A program made the position numbers and the translations under genes. A DNA stretch of 64,000 nt, from contig CACYXD010000011.1 in NCBI GenBank assembly GCA_902778255.1, forward strand, positions 82,415-146,414. The letters are read 5' to 3'. The DNA comes from an uncultured Prevotellaceae bacterium (lineage in GTDB: Bacteria > Bacteroidota > Bacteroidia > Bacteroidales > Bacteroidaceae). How positions within the stretch are numbered: the stretch's first letter is position 1; the number at the start of each line of letters is the position of its first letter. This document shows, piece by piece, positions 23,241 to 32,859 of the stretch. Under the pieces are notes generated by a model. That model was not told the origin of the DNA. It ran no database searches and saw only the letters and a program-made list of their open reading frames with translations.

Positions 23241-26200
23241 ATGAAAAAAAATTACTTTAATTTGAGATTGAGAAGCCAATGGCTACTCATCGCGCTCCTC
23301 GCATTGTTGACAGGAGCAAGTCCAGCGTGGGCAGAAGAAAGTATAACAGAAAGCTTTGAATATGCTACCGATGGCACAACGGCAATATCAATTAGCGAAG
23401 ATACTAAGACGCTGAGTAATGGATGGACAGTCGTTGGTTCCGGCTCGACCGCTGGTATAGCTACCAGTGGATGGGCTAAAGCCTTAAAGTTACAAACCAG
23501 CGGTGCCCGCAGTGGCAACTGTATTTATGCCGGTTCAAACTCTGCAGTCTATATTGTTTGTCCTGCTGAAATTTCTGGTACATTAAGTTTCTATTGGAAG
23601 CGTAACGATGCTAGCGGCACTGTAAAAATCTACGCTGCTGAGAAGGATGGGGAAACCTTTACAATAGGGAGCCTACTTGCTACAGCCGACAAGACTACAG
23701 CTACAAACATGAGTTCCTACTTTAACTTCAGTACAGACTTAGGTTCAGACCCCGTTTACGTTGCATTTCTGCTTTACTATGCATATTTAGATGACGTCAC
23801 CTATACCCCCTGCGAAGAGACTGGCTGCAAAAAGCCAAAGAACTTTACTTATACCTCCACAACTTATAACTCTGCAACATTGGGGTGGACTGCTGGTGGT
23901 GAAGAAACGGCTTGGCAGTTGGTGTATGATACAAATTCAGAATTCAACAAGGATGCTGCTACACCTGTAGACATCACAACGAATCCTTATATTCTTACAG
24001 GCTTGAGCGAGAACACTACATACTATGCTTATCTCCGTGCAAAGATTGGTGAAAATGTCAGCTCATGGACCAGCAAGATTAACTTCACCACTCCAGCTCA
24101 GTATCCTGCTCCTACAGAATTCGCTCAGACTACTTTTACAGCAACCTCAGCGACTATGTCTTGGACAGCAAATGGTGGTGAAAGCAAATGGAACATCAAA
24201 TACAGTACTGATGAAAGCTTCGACCCTGCTTCAGCAGGTACTTTAGTGGCAGTCACCACCAATCCTTATACATTAGATGGTCTGACTGAAGGTACAACCT
24301 ATTATGCTTATGTTCAAGCAGACTATGACAATGGTCATACGAGCAATTGGAGCAACAAGGTTACGCTTACTCCGACATCCACATTGAATCTGCTAGTAAA
24401 TGATGGGACAACGACGAATAGTTATGTGCCTCTCTATGGCTACTACACTGACCAAGGGGCTAACAGCCAATTTATTATTCCTGCTACTTCACTCACTGGA
24501 ATGACTAATCGCCTGATTACAAAACTGACAGTACACGCTTTGACCTCGAGTGCCTCATTTACAAATGAAGTTTTTGAGGTTTACTTGAAGAATGTGGATG
24601 CTGAAACGACAACATTTGCGGACAATACACTTGACTGGACAGACATGACTAAAGTGTATTCAGGAAGTCTTTCTGTTAGTTCTAACACAATGGTTATTGA
24701 ATTTAGTACTCCATTTGTCTATACTACAGGAAGCTTAATGGTTGGTTTTAAGGAAACTACGACTGGTTCTGCATGTCCTAGTGTGAATTGGTATGGAATT
24801 GGAACTTCTGGTAATACAGCAAGATACCTGTATGGAAACTATGATTCAAAAGGTTCTGCTCAGTTCCTCCCCAAGATGACCATTACTTCTGACGAGCTGC
24901 CTGCAGTAATGACTCCTACAGGTTTGGTTAAGAATAGTGTGGCTGCAACGACTGCAACATTAGTATGGACAGAGAATGGTGATGCCACTGCTTGGCAGAT
25001 TAAGTACTCCACTACAGAGGCTTTCGATCCTGATTCAGAGGGAACATTGGTTGAGGCTAATGCCAATCCGTTTACTGTAACAAGTCTTGAGGCTGAAACA
25101 ACTTACTATGCTTATGTTCGCGCCAAGAAGGGTGGCGACGTGAGTGACTGGAGTAACAAGGTTACCTTCACTACTGAGGAGATGTATCCGAAACCCACAG
25201 CTGTTAGCGTAAGCCCTGCTGACGTATCAGCAACATTCAAATGGACTGCAGGTCGTGACGAGGCCGCTTGGCAGATTAAATATTCAACAGACGAGAACTT
25301 CGACCCCGCATCTGAGGGAACATTGCAGGCTGTTACCACTAATCCCTACACACTAACAGGCCTGACAGTTGGCGAAACCTACTATGCTTACCTTCGTGCA
25401 GACTATGGTGAAAGCCACTACAGCGCTTGGAGCAACAAGCTGACCTTCACGACAGCTGTGGAGCATGAGTTGACAGTGAATGAGGGCAATGGCAGCACTA
25501 CAAGTGGTTCAGTTCCTTTCTATGGATCATATACTGACAATGCGTCAAGAGGCTCTTCTCAGTTCATTATTCCAGCCTCTCAACTTGGTAGTATGAATGG
25601 TAGAAACATCAACAAGATTACTTTCTATACAACTGAAAATATTGCATGGAAGAGCGGAGGAAATCCAACCTTCAAGGTTTATTTGAAAGAGGTGAATAAT
25701 GAGAAGTTTGGAAGCAAGGCATTCATCGATTGGGCTACCATGACTGAAATCTACGACGGAGAAATCGCCTTCGATGGTAAGCAGTTAATCATCAGTCTTG
25801 CTACACCATTCAATTATAATGGTGGTAACTTGATGGTAGGTTTCTATCAGACTGCAGCTGGCGGTTGGTGTAATACCTCATGGGTTGGTACCGGTGCCGA
25901 TAATGAGGTTGGCGTGCAGAATGCAAGTGGTGCTACTACATATAACTGGGCAGACTTCCTCCCCAAGACGACATTTACTTGGGAGACTCTAACTGGTCCA
26001 CGTTTGGCAGTATCTACTGATGCACTTGACTTTGGTGAACTTAATCAGTCATCTACTGCAGAGGACAAACAGAAGACATTCACCATCTCGAATACTGGTG
26101 TGCAGGAGTTGACAGGTCTGTCAGTAGCAGTATCTGGCACTGGCTATAGCGTATCTGCTCTGCCTCGTACCAACATCACTACTGCTGGAGCAGAGTCTGC

Positions 26201-27725
26201 ACCTATTGAGTTGACTGTAACCCTCAATCCTTCAGAAAGCGGTAGTTATCCTGGCACAGTAACCATTTCAGCAGCGGGTCAGCCAAATAAGGTTATCAAC
26301 TTGACTGCAACCTATGTAGGCGGTCCTATGTTTGGCGTATTCAACAATGAGTTGGCTTCTGAGGCTGCTACCACTGGTCAGACCGTCAACTTCGGATATG
26401 CTCAGGAGGCTCCTACCTATACCTATTATATAAAGAACACAGGTGTAGGTACACTTGATGTGGCTGTTAACAATGGTGGGCTGACTGTTAGCCCTGCTTC
26501 AGCTTCGCTTGCAGCAGGTGAGCAGCAGGCATTCACAATCACAGCCGATGTTGCTAATGCAGATGCTACTGTTACCTTTACAGGCACAAACCACGATGGT
26601 GGTGCTGAGGTAGGCACATTCAACGTTACCCTACAAGGTACTGTGATGCCGCTGACAGCAACCTTCTTCGAAAGCTTCAACTATGCAAATGGAAATGCTA
26701 CCACAACGGAACTTGCTGGTTGGGAGATTAACAACAATACGTATAATGTGAAGTTTAACAGCGGTAAGCTCTGCTATGATGCATCAAGTACTGAGGCAGG
26801 CAATGTCATTACTCCCAAACTGCGTGTTTCTGGAACAAGTGATGTGCTGCGCATCAACGCATCTATTACTAATAAGAGTTGGAGCAATACCAAAGTTGCC
26901 ATTTCTTATTCAGCAGATAAGGTGAATTGGACAGAACTAACCAATAAGGGCAAGAATGACTTTACCACTGCTGGCGTACTGCAGGCTTTTGAACTGAATG
27001 GTATTCCTGAGGGTAGTTATTACTTCAAGATTGAGCTCTCTGACGCAGCCGTTGACTACTTCTATGGCTTTAGCACTACGCTTCCTGATGCAGAGACCAT
27101 CGCTGAGAATGTAGCACCTGCGTTCACCACGGGTGTGAAGGACATCAACTTGAAACATTCGTTCGTAGCAGGTTGGAACACCGTTTGCCTGCCATTCACG
27201 ATTAATGCTACGGATATCCACGCTAATGCAAAGGCTCTGGAATTCTCTGCCTATAACGACGTGACGAAAGAACTGACTTTCGCACCTGTTACTGAGCTGA
27301 CAGCTTCTAAGCCCTATGTGATCTATGTGCCTGATGCAATCAGCATAGATGATGCCTTTACATTCTATAACGCCTCTATTGCCAGCACTACTGTTAGCGA
27401 CGTGACCTTCGGTGACGTCACCTTCCACGGCACCTACGCCCAGATGGCAGCAGGTAGCCTGGACGGCAAGTGGGGACTCACCGCAGCCGGTAAGATTGCC
27501 AAGGCTGGCGCCTCTACCACGATGAAGGGCTTCCGTGGCTACTTCAGCGGCGTACCCGCAGGTGCTCGCGTGGTATTCTTCGGCGAGGATGAGCTCACAG
27601 GCATCCGCACCATCAGCGTGGACAACAGCGTAGAGGGTGCCTATAACCTGAAGGGCCAGAAGGTAGAGAAGATGCTGAAGGGCAACCTCTACATCATCAA
27701 TGGCAAAAAGACTGTTGTGAGATAA
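23241..27725 (+). CDS. Large secreted multidomain protein with four fibronectin type III domains and T9SS motif
   Basis: The product is 1494 aa with a signal peptide ending SPAWAEE. Going along: a jelly-roll region (about 32-190), two FN3 domains (191-380), another jelly-roll (380-550), FN3 domains three and four (555-740), a third jelly-roll (740-915), two choice-of-anchor/ASH-like repeats (919-1130), an adhesin-like domain, then a domain opening AGWNTVCLPFTINATD, and the C-terminal motif AYNLKGQKVEK...NLYIINGKKTVVR. FN3 copies share near-identical runs such as AWQIKYST, pointing to internal duplication. It is probably a surface adhesin or binding protein; no catalytic residues are seen. A 61-aa peptide gene follows. 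Confidence 0.85.
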   Translation: MKKNYFNLRLRSQWLLIALLALLTGASPAWAEESITESFEYATDGTTAISISEDTKTLSNGWTVVGSGSTAGIATSGWAKALKLQTSGARSGNCIYAGSNSAVYIVCPAEISGTLSFYWKRNDASGTVKIYAAEKDGETFTIGSLLATADKTTATNMSSYFNFSTDLGSDPVYVAFLLYYAYLDDVTYTPCEETGCKKPKNFTYTSTTYNSATLGWTAGGEETAWQLVYDTNSEFNKDAATPVDITTNPYILTGLSENTTYYAYLRAKIGENVSSWTSKINFTTPAQYPAPTEFAQTTFTATSATMSWTANGGESKWNIKYSTDESFDPASAGTLVAVTTNPYTLDGLTEGTTYYAYVQADYDNGHTSNWSNKVTLTPTSTLNLLVNDGTTTNSYVPLYGYYTDQGANSQFIIPATSLTGMTNRLITKLTVHALTSSASFTNEVFEVYLKNVDAETTTFADNTLDWTDMTKVYSGSLSVSSNTMVIEFSTPFVYTTGSLMVGFKETTTGSACPSVNWYGIGTSGNTARYLYGNYDSKGSAQFLPKMTITSDELPAVMTPTGLVKNSVAATTATLVWTENGDATAWQIKYSTTEAFDPDSEGTLVEANANPFTVTSLEAETTYYAYVRAKKGGDVSDWSNKVTFTTEEMYPKPTAVSVSPADVSATFKWTAGRDEAAWQIKYSTDENFDPASEGTLQAVTTNPYTLTGLTVGETYYAYLRADYGESHYSAWSNKLTFTTAVEHELTVNEGNGSTTSGSVPFYGSYTDNASRGSSQFIIPASQLGSMNGRNINKITFYTTENIAWKSGGNPTFKVYLKEVNNEKFGSKAFIDWATMTEIYDGEIAFDGKQLIISLATPFNYNGGNLMVGFYQTAAGGWCNTSWVGTGADNEVGVQNASGATTYNWADFLPKTTFTWETLTGPRLAVSTDALDFGELNQSSTAEDKQKTFTISNTGVQELTGLSVAVSGTGYSVSALPRTNITTAGAESAPIELTVTLNPSESGSYPGTVTISAAGQPNKVINLTATYVGGPMFGVFNNELASEAATTGQTVNFGYAQEAPTYTYYIKNTGVGTLDVAVNNGGLTVSPASASLAAGEQQAFTITADVANADATVTFTGTNHDGGAEVGTFNVTLQGTVMPLTATFFESFNYANGNATTTELAGWEINNNTYNVKFNSGKLCYDASSTEAGNVITPKLRVSGTSDVLRINASITNKSWSNTKVAISYSADKVNWTELTNKGKNDFTTAGVLQAFELNGIPEGSYYFKIELSDAAVDYFYGFSTTLPDAETIAENVAPAFTTGVKDINLKHSFVAGWNTVCLPFTINATDIHANAKALEFSAYNDVTKELTFAPVTELTASKPYVIYVPDAISIDDAFTFYNASIASTTVSDVTFGDVTFHGTYAQMAAGSLDGKWGLTAAGKIAKAGASTTMKGFRGYFSGVPAGARVVFFGEDELTGIRTISVDNSVEGAYNLKGQKVEKMLKGNLYIINGKKTVVR

Positions 27726-27761
27726 ACGAAAGATCATTCATTTCAAAAAGAAGATAAGAAA

Positions 27762-27947
27762 ATGAAAAAGACATATATTTCCCCCAGCATCGACGCCCTT
27801 GAGGTGGAACTGGAATCTATCGTACTTGGAAGTAAATTTGATACTAGCGAGCCCGGCAGTCAGTCTATCATTCCTGATCCATCGGAGCCAGCTCCCGGCG
27901 AGTTTACCTCACGTGAAGACTTCTTCTGGGACGATGAGGATTTCTAA
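27762..27947 (+). CDS. 61-aa peptide of the MKK-Y-P small-protein group
   Basis: The product begins MKKTYISPSIDALEVELE, has an amphipathic middle (SIVLGSKF), and ends in an acidic, aromatic tail (EDFFWDDEDF). It starts 36 bases after the large cargo gene and before a terminator, so it is co-transcribed with it. The opening MKKTYxxP is shared with the peptide at 51198-51338. Function unknown. Confidence 0.7.
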   Translation: MKKTYISPSIDALEVELESIVLGSKFDTSEPGSQSIIPDPSEPAPGEFTSREDFFWDDEDF

Positions 27948-27982
27948 TAGAATTGATTTCCTGATTACTCGATAATCAAATA

Positions 27983-28025
27983 AGGATAATGGCCAGAATG
28001 AAAAGTTCTTGGCCATTATCTTTTT
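27983..28025 (+). terminator. Terminator after the 61-aa peptide gene
   Basis: AGGATAATGGCCA pairs with TGGCCATTATCTT around a short loop, followed by TTTTT. Confidence 0.88.
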
Positions 28026-28087
28026 ATGTATAGTATTTAATTTGTGTTAAATAGAACGGATTGCCATAGGATTGGGCTTTTTTTTCA

Positions 28088-28095
28088 TATCTTTG
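28088..28095 (+). promoter_or_regulatory. -7 box of the TPR-AraC regulator gene
   Basis: TATCTTTG lies 22 bases before the ATG at 28118. Confidence 0.6.
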
Positions 28096-28117
28096 CAAAT
28101 TGCAATAAGCATCGTTC

Positions 28118-29593
28118 ATGAAACGAAGTCTAACTATATATATAAACATCATAGCCTTAATCTGGTGCTTTGCCGCCTCAGAGACAAGGGCTGCAAGCAG
28201 TGACTCCATCAAAGGACACTCATCGGAGGCACTGATGGAACAGGGACGCTTCTTCTTTGAGAAGCGACAAGGTGCCCAGGCCTTGGAATATTTCAACATC
28301 ATTGCCGACCGGCAACAGGAAGGGACGCTGGAGGAAGCAAAATGGCGCGTGAGAGCATACAACAACATAGCCTGCGTCTATAAATACTTCTTCTTTGACT
28401 ACATACAGGCACACGAACATCTGATGCGAGCCTACCAGCTATGCGACAGCATACATGATGACGACTTCATGCCCATCATCATGGTCAACCTGGGCGACCT
28501 GATCAACGACTCGGGAAATGACTCCCAGTCGGAGACGCAGACACGTCAGGCACAGGAAATCTTTGAGCAGTGCATCGTAAAGGCGGTGGAGGCCAAGAAC
28601 TGGGAACTGATGGTGACAGCCTTCTTTAACCTGTCAAACCAGAACTACACCCTGCCCTTGGATCAATTCGGCATCCTGTTCTCCAACGATATCCCAGAAA
28701 AGACGCCCGACCTGCAATATGTACGATTGCAATATAAAGGCATAGAAAGTCTGCAACATCACGAATACGACTCGGCGCGACATTTCTTTGAACAGCAACT
28801 GGCAGCCATCAGCACCCCTTGGGAGCCCAAGCGCGACTCGGTGGCCACCTATATGAATATTGCCTATACCTATCGCATGGAACAAAACCATGGGAGCGAG
28901 ATTCAATATCTGAAGAAAGCGCTGCAACTGGCCAGCGATAATAACATCAACGATCAGGCCACCAACATCGGGCATCTGCTCATCGCGGCACAAGCCAAGG
29001 AACTGACCGACCGACAGCACATGCAACAGGTCATCATCGCTGCCATCGGACTGGCGCTGATATTCGTGATTGTATTCGCCATCCTGCTTTGGAAAAAGAA
29101 CCAACAGCTGAGGAATCGCAACCGCAGTCTATTTGAAAAGAACAGGCAGATGTTGGAAATGGAACGTGAAGAGCAGGCACTGCGCAAAGAGGTGGTGGAA
29201 AACAAATACAGCCGTAGCAGTCTGAGCAACGAACAGAAAGACACGCTGATATTCCGCATTCAAGACCTTCTCAGCAATCCAGAAAACATCTGTCAGCCGG
29301 AGTTCACACTGGCTAAACTTGCCAAGCAAGCAGACACCAATACCACCTATGCTTCACAGGTTATCAACGAGCGCTATGGTCAGGCTTTCAGCAACGTGCT
29401 TTCCAGTTTCCGCATCAAGGAAGCCTGCCGACGAATGAACGATGAAAACAGTGAATATGGCAATATGACTATCGAAGGAATTGCCACAAGTGTAGGCTTC
29501 AAATCACGTACCGCCTTTATCAACGCCTTTAAACGCGAGGTTGGTCTGACACCATCAGAATACCTGCGCATGGCGCTTTCAAAAGAACTTTAA
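28118..29593 (+). CDS. Membrane-anchored TPR/AraC-type transcriptional regulator
   Basis: The 491-aa protein begins with a signal-like segment (IALIWCFAASETRA). A TPR-rich region follows (about 35-295, with NIACVYKYFFFDYIQAHEHL and YMNIAYTYRMEQNHGSEIQY), then one transmembrane helix (about 304-325, AIGLALIFVIVFAILLW), a basic coiled coil and a C-terminal AraC helix-turn-helix pair (LAKLAKQADTNTTYASQVIN; IEGIATSVGFKSRTAFINAF; VGLTPSEYLRM). The TPR part should face the periplasm and the DNA-binding part the cytoplasm, so one polypeptide spans signal and gene. It lies between surface-cargo operons, and the operon starting 125 bases downstream is the likeliest target. Confidence 0.88.
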   Translation: MKRSLTIYINIIALIWCFAASETRAASSDSIKGHSSEALMEQGRFFFEKRQGAQALEYFNIIADRQQEGTLEEAKWRVRAYNNIACVYKYFFFDYIQAHEHLMRAYQLCDSIHDDDFMPIIMVNLGDLINDSGNDSQSETQTRQAQEIFEQCIVKAVEAKNWELMVTAFFNLSNQNYTLPLDQFGILFSNDIPEKTPDLQYVRLQYKGIESLQHHEYDSARHFFEQQLAAISTPWEPKRDSVATYMNIAYTYRMEQNHGSEIQYLKKALQLASDNNINDQATNIGHLLIAAQAKELTDRQHMQQVIIAAIGLALIFVIVFAILLWKKNQQLRNRNRSLFEKNRQMLEMEREEQALRKEVVENKYSRSSLSNEQKDTLIFRIQDLLSNPENICQPEFTLAKLAKQADTNTTYASQVINERYGQAFSNVLSSFRIKEACRRMNDENSEYGNMTIEGIATSVGFKSRTAFINAFKREVGLTPSEYLRMALSKEL

Positions 29594-29681
29594 GACCGAT
29601 GGAATGGCGCTTTTTCGTTCAAATTTGTAAATATGAACGAGCAAGTTAGCCGTTTCCTGCCTTTGTTTAAAATAAAATTAT

Positions 29682-29689
29682 TATTTTTG
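29682..29689 (+). promoter_or_regulatory. -7 box of the three-gene cargo operon
   Basis: TATTTTTG lies 29 bases upstream of the ATG at 29719. A TTTG lies only 16 bp upstream, shorter than the usual 19-21, so the promoter may need help from a regulator. Confidence 0.5.
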
Positions 29690-29718
29690 CACGCACTAAA
29701 ACATCAAAACGAAATAAA

Positions 29719-32700
29719 ATGACCGCACTTTTCCAACATTCTGTTACAAAAATAGCCCTTACGCTACTGGCTCTGTTTGCTTGTGTATCCAATATCCATG
29801 CAGAGGACTTTGAGAATCTGACTGTCGTAGATGCTAATGGGGATGCATTAACAAGCACCTGGAGTTTGGGTTACGGTTTATCAAATGGTTGGAAGATTAT
29901 CAGTGGCTCTATCCAGAAAAATTCAGAATCAACAGACTACAGTCTCGCTATTTCGAGTCAGAAAGGACACAACGAGAGCAACGGCTATCTCACGTCAAAC
30001 AACACCTCGTCAAATAGTGCCCACGTTTTTATACCTGTACAGATGAGCGGCACAGTGAAGTTCTGGGCTAAATCCAACCTAGACTCCCGCTCAAAGAAAA
30101 GCAGTTCGGTCAAGATCTATGAGGCCAACGAGGATGGTACCGTGACCACCAACGTACTCTATTCGGCCACTCCCACCAAGGGCAGCAGCGTATGGGTGGA
30201 GCACACACTAGAAAATATCGAAGGCAAATACGTGGCCATCAACCTGGTCTATACCGACCTCGATGACTTCACCTATGGAGATGGAGGCAGCGGTAGTGGT
30301 GAAGATCCCGAAACACCTCCCGTATTCGTCGAGAAGAAGGCACTGACAGCATTGGACTTCGAGCGCACCAGCGACTATGAAATCATGGCCAATGAGGAGA
30401 ACAAATACTCAGCATCATTCTTGGTGACGGTTCGCAACAGCGGTAATGTGACTCTGAAGAAGGAGGATATCAGTGTCAGCATCACCGATAAAAACGATAA
30501 CGTCCTGGGCACGACAACCCATACCGACACGCTGGCTGTTGACTCGACCATCAGTATCCCCATCACCATCACTACTGATGCTGGCGAGGGCGGATATATC
30601 TCACTCTATGCCAAGGAGAACGTGACCAACACCTATGTGATGGCCAACGGGAATAAGAAATATGCCAACATCCACGTGACGCCATACGTGGCACAGTTTG
30701 CCATCAGCGATCCCAACGGTAACAAATTATGGAGCGAAGATAATATCAGTTTTGGCGTCGCCAACAAAGAGGTGACCCAAAGCGTTACCATCAAGAATGC
30801 GGGTACGGCTCCGCTGAAGGTGACCTCGCTAACACTGCCCGAAGGATTCACTACGCCAGAAAAGAGCTTTGATGTGGCTGCCGACAGCGCCAAGGAAGTG
30901 AAGATTACGATGTCCGCAACCGCTCCTTATGGAAAGAAGGGGGGCAACGTGGTGATTGAACACAGCCTGGGCACGTTTACCTTCAGCGTAAGCGGCACTA
31001 CTGTTGATCCCTCGCTCTATTTCGAGAACTTCGAAGGTGATGCCCTGCCCGAGGCATGGATTGCAGGCGAGAAGTGGAGCCTCACCACCCAGAGCGACAA
31101 TCGTTATGCCGTACAGAACAGTAACGAGGGTGCCACCACCCTAACCTCACCTCGACTTACGGTGATGGAAGGTGAGAAACTTAGTTTCGAGGCCAAGCGC
31201 GCCTTCTCCTACAATGCAGCCACAATCAAAGTTAGCTACTCAACAGATAAAAAAGCATGGACAGAAGCAGGTGTTTACGAACTGACAACTGCCTTCGAGA
31301 CCTATCAGATAACAAACATCCCTGTTGGCGATGTGTTTGTGCAGTTTGAGGGAAAATATGTGGCTATCGACAACGTGATCGGATTCCATCTGAGCAGTAA
31401 CGCCCCGATGTTGGCCGTTCTCGACTGCAACAGCAATACCTTAGCCGACAGCACAGCCATTGACCTGGGCACCATCACTGCCGATTCCACCATTTTATAT
31501 ATAATAAGGAATGTGGGTACGGGTACCCTTAATGTCAACCTGATGGCCGAGGGCGATATCACCATCAACAAGACATCAGCTACCCTCACCGCCGCACAGA
31601 ACGACACCCTGCGCATCACGATGCCTGTATTGCCATACGGCAAGAAGAACGGAATGGTGACCATCGAGGGCGAGGAAAAGACCGTAAAGATTGTGGTCAA
31701 CACCTTGAGCCGCGACCCGAAGATTCTGTTCGTTGATTTTCAGGATCAGGCATGGCCAAAGGGATGGACTGCCGATGAGAAATGGAATATCTCGCATGAG
31801 AGCTATTCATCAACAGATTATTATGCTGAGCACTATGACTATACTGGAGGCAGCAGCACGCTGACCACCCAGAAACTGAAAATGACCGAGGGCGACAGTC
31901 TGATGTTCCGTGCCGTTCGTGCCAGTGAGATCAACGCGCCCGCACTGACCATCTACACCTCAACCGACAGACAGACATGGACACCAGTGGCCAACTACAG
32001 CGAGGCACTCAACGTATCGGCTGAGACAGCCGACTGGAAACAGCTGAAGATAAAAGCTACTGAGGCTGGCGAATACTTCGTGCGCTTCGTGGCTTCAAAC
32101 GTGAGAATCGATGATATCGAGGGCTTTGAACCCATCGAGAACTATCATGCTGTGACACTCAGCACCACCCTGCCCGACTCGGCCGTCATCAACTGGGAAT
32201 ACACAGCCAAGGCTAATGTAAAGAACATCTGGGCAGACAACGAGGAAATAACAGTAAAATTCTTCATCAACGGTGAGGAGAAAGCATCTGATACTTACAC
32301 ACTGGCCTATGGTGAAAGCAAGCAAGTAAGCTATAGTTTTATGCCCCATACCGTGGCCGAAGGACAAAAGGCATGGTTTGAACTGAGCTATGGCACAATT
32401 ACCACCAAGAGCGAAGAAAAGGTCTTCGATATCGTAGCCGAGAGTGATGAAGCCAATGCCAAGACCATCAGTGGCACCATCGTATTGGCAGAAGACAATA
32501 CCTGGACAGTGGCAGGAGCTACCATCACGATGAAAGCCATTGATCAGGATGTGATCTACCAGACCACGAGTGACGAGAAAGGTCTGTTCAGCATCAAGAT
32601 ATACCGTAGCAACCTGCAGTACACCCTCACCGTCACAAAAGAAGGTCTCGATGACTACACACAGACCATCACCTACGTGAACGATGGTAATGATTATATT

Positions 32701-32850
32701 ATCCAGATGACAGATGTCCAGACGGGCATCAGCCACCAACACCTAACACCTAACACCCATCACCAATCCTTCTTCGACCTGCAAGGTCGTCAGACAAAGA
32801 AGGCCAAGGGCATCGTGATTATCAACGGAAAGAAATACAATAAAAAATAA
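29719..32850 (+). CDS. Large secreted adhesin-like T9SS cargo protein
   Basis: The 1043-aa product has a signal peptide (CVSNIHAEDF). It contains cleaved-adhesin or jelly-roll repeats (YFENFEGDALPEAWIAGEKW and VDFQDQAWPKGWTADEKW) alternating with Ig-like choice-of-anchor domains (TIKNAGTAPLKV, IIRNVGTGTLNV). A carboxypeptidase-regulatory-like domain follows near the end (ISGTIVLAEDNTWTVAGATI), then the C-terminal motif FFDLQGRQTKK...IVIINGKKYNKK. The linker before the motif (SHQHLTPNTHHQS) is encoded by tandem heptamers (32740-32767). It is first in an operon with the two genes behind it, separated by 9 and 3 bases. No enzyme signature is visible. Confidence 0.85.
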   Translation: MTALFQHSVTKIALTLLALFACVSNIHAEDFENLTVVDANGDALTSTWSLGYGLSNGWKIISGSIQKNSESTDYSLAISSQKGHNESNGYLTSNNTSSNSAHVFIPVQMSGTVKFWAKSNLDSRSKKSSSVKIYEANEDGTVTTNVLYSATPTKGSSVWVEHTLENIEGKYVAINLVYTDLDDFTYGDGGSGSGEDPETPPVFVEKKALTALDFERTSDYEIMANEENKYSASFLVTVRNSGNVTLKKEDISVSITDKNDNVLGTTTHTDTLAVDSTISIPITITTDAGEGGYISLYAKENVTNTYVMANGNKKYANIHVTPYVAQFAISDPNGNKLWSEDNISFGVANKEVTQSVTIKNAGTAPLKVTSLTLPEGFTTPEKSFDVAADSAKEVKITMSATAPYGKKGGNVVIEHSLGTFTFSVSGTTVDPSLYFENFEGDALPEAWIAGEKWSLTTQSDNRYAVQNSNEGATTLTSPRLTVMEGEKLSFEAKRAFSYNAATIKVSYSTDKKAWTEAGVYELTTAFETYQITNIPVGDVFVQFEGKYVAIDNVIGFHLSSNAPMLAVLDCNSNTLADSTAIDLGTITADSTILYIIRNVGTGTLNVNLMAEGDITINKTSATLTAAQNDTLRITMPVLPYGKKNGMVTIEGEEKTVKIVVNTLSRDPKILFVDFQDQAWPKGWTADEKWNISHESYSSTDYYAEHYDYTGGSSTLTTQKLKMTEGDSLMFRAVRASEINAPALTIYTSTDRQTWTPVANYSEALNVSAETADWKQLKIKATEAGEYFVRFVASNVRIDDIEGFEPIENYHAVTLSTTLPDSAVINWEYTAKANVKNIWADNEEITVKFFINGEEKASDTYTLAYGESKQVSYSFMPHTVAEGQKAWFELSYGTITTKSEEKVFDIVAESDEANAKTISGTIVLAEDNTWTVAGATITMKAIDQDVIYQTTSDEKGLFSIKIYRSNLQYTLTVTKEGLDDYTQTITYVNDGNDYIIQMTDVQTGISHQHLTPNTHHQSFFDLQGRQTKKAKGIVIINGKKYNKK
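32740..32767. repeat. Tandem heptamer repeat in a linker-coding region
   Basis: CACCTAA, CACCTAA, CACCCAT and CACCAAT are contiguous, preceded by a partial unit CACCAA. The array encodes the linker just before the T9SS C-terminal motif. Its ATGGGTG reading on the other strand is the same family as the repeats in rnhB and sufS. Confidence 0.85.
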
Positions 32851-32859
32851 GAAAACAAC

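Noticed and set aside
23815-25460. Near-identical FN3 segments as DNA-level tandem repeats
   Set aside because: The similarity follows domain boundaries and is explained by duplication of protein domains within one gene.
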